DNA from: Otis tarda
Taxonomy: Eukaryota; Chordata; Aves; Otidiformes; Otididae
Assembly: GCA_026413225.1 (NCBI GenBank)
Contig: CM048553.1
Location: 45,114,001 to 45,178,000, forward strand
Reading direction: 5' to 3'
Length of the DNA stretch: 64,000 nt
Shown: one piece after another, positions 62,549 through 64,000 of the stretch
Layout: each line of letters starts with the position of its first letter
Position numbering within the stretch: the stretch's first letter is position 1
Notes under the pieces: model-generated
The model's database searches: none
What the model saw: the letters and a program-made list of their open reading frames with translations, nothing else
What the model was told of the DNA's origin: nothing
Position numbers and translations under genes: made by a program

Positions 62549-62932
62549 AAATCATAGAATCATCGAATAGTTAGGGTTGGAAGGGACCTTTCAACGTCAT
62601 CTAGTCCAACCCCCCTGCAAGGAGCAGGGACGTTTTCAACTAGATCAGGTTGCTCAGAGCCTCATCCAACCTGGCCTTGAACGTTTCCAGGGATGGGGCA
62701 TCTACCACCTCTCTGGGCAACCTGCTCCAGTGTTCCACCACCCTCATTGCAAAAAATTTCTTCCCAATGTCTGGTCTGAATCTACCTCCCTCTATTTTAA
62801 AACCATGACTCCTCATCCTTTCGCAACAGGCCCTGCTGAAGTGTTTCTCCTATAAGCCCCCTTTAGGTACTGGAAGGCCGCTCTAAGGTCTCCCCAGAGC
62901 CTTCTCTTCTTCAAGCTGAACAGCCCCAACTC
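62549..62932 (-). mobile_element. CR1 LINE, 3' fragment, minus strand
   Basis: About 380 bases of CR1 3' end. They start at AATCATAGAATCATCGAATAG and run through CTAGTCCAACCCCCCTGCAA, AACCTGGCCTTGAACGTTTCC and CCTCTATTTTAAAACCATGAC. The homology ends after GCTGAACAGCCCCAACTCC. Compared with the 14.8 kb copy there is a small deletion around CTCCTATAAGCCCC, which probably breaks the ORF2 frame. It is one of the two longest young CR1 copies in the window. It lies antisense to the transcription suggested for this side. Confidence 0.96.
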
Positions 62933-64000
62933 CTGACTATTTACAGCCTGGAGAACAAAAAGTTGTTCAGACTGCTAATGGCTGCTGATGGTCTCTTTTA
63001 ACTGGTGGAAAAAGCTCTGCCTCTTAGGTTGCAAACCCAACACAGGTTAAGGATTGGTACCAACAGGTCTGGTATCTTTGTGACTTTTCCACCAATATCT
63101 AAGTGGTACCATCAGAGAAGTTAGAAACTCAGAACTGCAGGGATATCTGGCAAAGAAGCTTTTAGAGAAGGATTTAATACAATGTCATCCAGGACAAGCA
63201 CTACTGGGGACCTTCATGTAGGAATTACCCAAAGGTGGTGAAAACACCTTGTGAACTTGGCACTCTAAGGTTAAATTTACCGATAACTTCACGAAGATGC
63301 TTCTACATTTCTCTTTTCTCTGAGATGCCGATGTAATACTTGCAAGGAAACTGTTTTGGAAAATGGCTCTCCAGAGCACTACAACACTGCTCTGTGCTCT
63401 GGAGTGTAACAAGGCAAAGCTCGCATCTCCTTTCAGGCAGGGTTTTTCTCATCAGAGAACTGATCCCAGACCAGCTCTGAAGACAGCAAAGTGCTACCCA
63501 TAGCCATTTATTATTCTTAGCCATGGAAAAAAATTTGATAAACTAAGTGGTTTAATTGGTGCAAGACTCATTGCTCAAGCAGCAGGCTGTACCACACGAT
63601 CAATTTAAAGACAAAGAAAGAAAATCCTACCAAAGCAGAGCCTAACTTGAGTACTGATAGAGCACTGTCAGCATCTGCAGTAAATGACTCAGAGTCTGAC
63701 AACTGAATTTATTAGAAAGAAGGATCTAGGCTCTGATGGTTTCAGTCTTGCTGAAAAATTAATGGATTTATTAGTCTCCTTTGAGCTTTTTGAAACACCA
63801 ATATCTATTTTTATTGGTATTACCTTGATTTTAATCATTATACTCTTACATGTGAACTCTACATAAATATCGACCTTGCCAGATGTCCGCTCTCTCCACT
63901 GGTGGAAGGACCCCAGCAGCTCCCTGTCCTCTGCCTTTCCTACTGGACATGGAGAGAGTGTCTACCTGATGTAACCACATTTTTGCTCCATTCATACAAT
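62933..64000. other. non-coding DNA, nothing recognised
   Basis: Single-copy-looking DNA to the end of the window. Open frames are at most 75 codons, with no splice support. Confidence 0.6.

Noticed and set aside
1-64000. Endogenous retrovirus, CRISPR array, operon or integrated bacterial system
   Set aside because: No gag/pol/env-like frames, paired LTRs, regularly spaced direct repeats or closely packed same-strand genes were seen. The DNA has vertebrate nuclear character throughout.
1-64000. tRNA, rRNA or known microRNA genes
   Set aside because: No tRNA A/B-box arrangement, rRNA segment or familiar microRNA seed-and-hairpin was noticed by eye. A covariance-model scan would be needed to exclude small RNAs.

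Overview
This window looks like 64 kb of avian nuclear DNA. The clearest evidence is seven CR1 LINE fragments. Five belong to the young bird type, with a 3' end built on the 8-base ATTCTATG unit, and two are old and diverged. Base composition is AT-rich overall, with one strong CpG island near 43 kb. There are no SINE arrays, retroviral genes, operons or bacterial-style coding. No complete protein-coding gene can be read from the sequence. Almost all open frames are short, uncoupled to splice sites, and in conflict on both strands, so the window is best read as intronic and intergenic DNA around one promoter.

Layout. Positions 1 to about 42.4 kb are AT-rich, single-copy-looking DNA with many A-rich tracts on the + strand. 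CR1 fragments lie at 9.0 kb (ancient), 14.8, 17.8, 31.7 and 35.4 kb. Candidate minus-strand splice pairs were found near 11.1, 20.5 and 41.2 kb. A small GC-richer patch at 27.7-28.1 kb contains two good minus-strand splice donors, one after a 12-codon ATG frame, and looks like an internal promoter or alternative first exon. Positions 42.44-43.44 kb are a CpG island with GC boxes, a TATA-like site and a (GC)n tract. Positions 43.5-64 kb are again mostly non-coding, with an ancient CR1 at 53.1 kb, a young CR1 at 62.5 kb, and three pieces of what I remember as an ancient palindromic amniote repeat at 45-49 kb.

The most informative large-scale signal is a reversal of strand composition at the island. 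Hand counts at rows spaced about 5 kb apart give A>T and C>G on the + strand to the left (A149 T100 C98 G73 in 420 bases) and the opposite to the right (A51 T77 C45 G67 in 240 bases). This is what divergent transcription from the island would leave: a minus-strand gene whose long 5' introns fill the left two thirds, and a plus-strand gene or lncRNA to the right. A replication origin at the same place would leave a similar mark. The exon calls are splice-site inferences of low to moderate confidence, and I could not name the genes.
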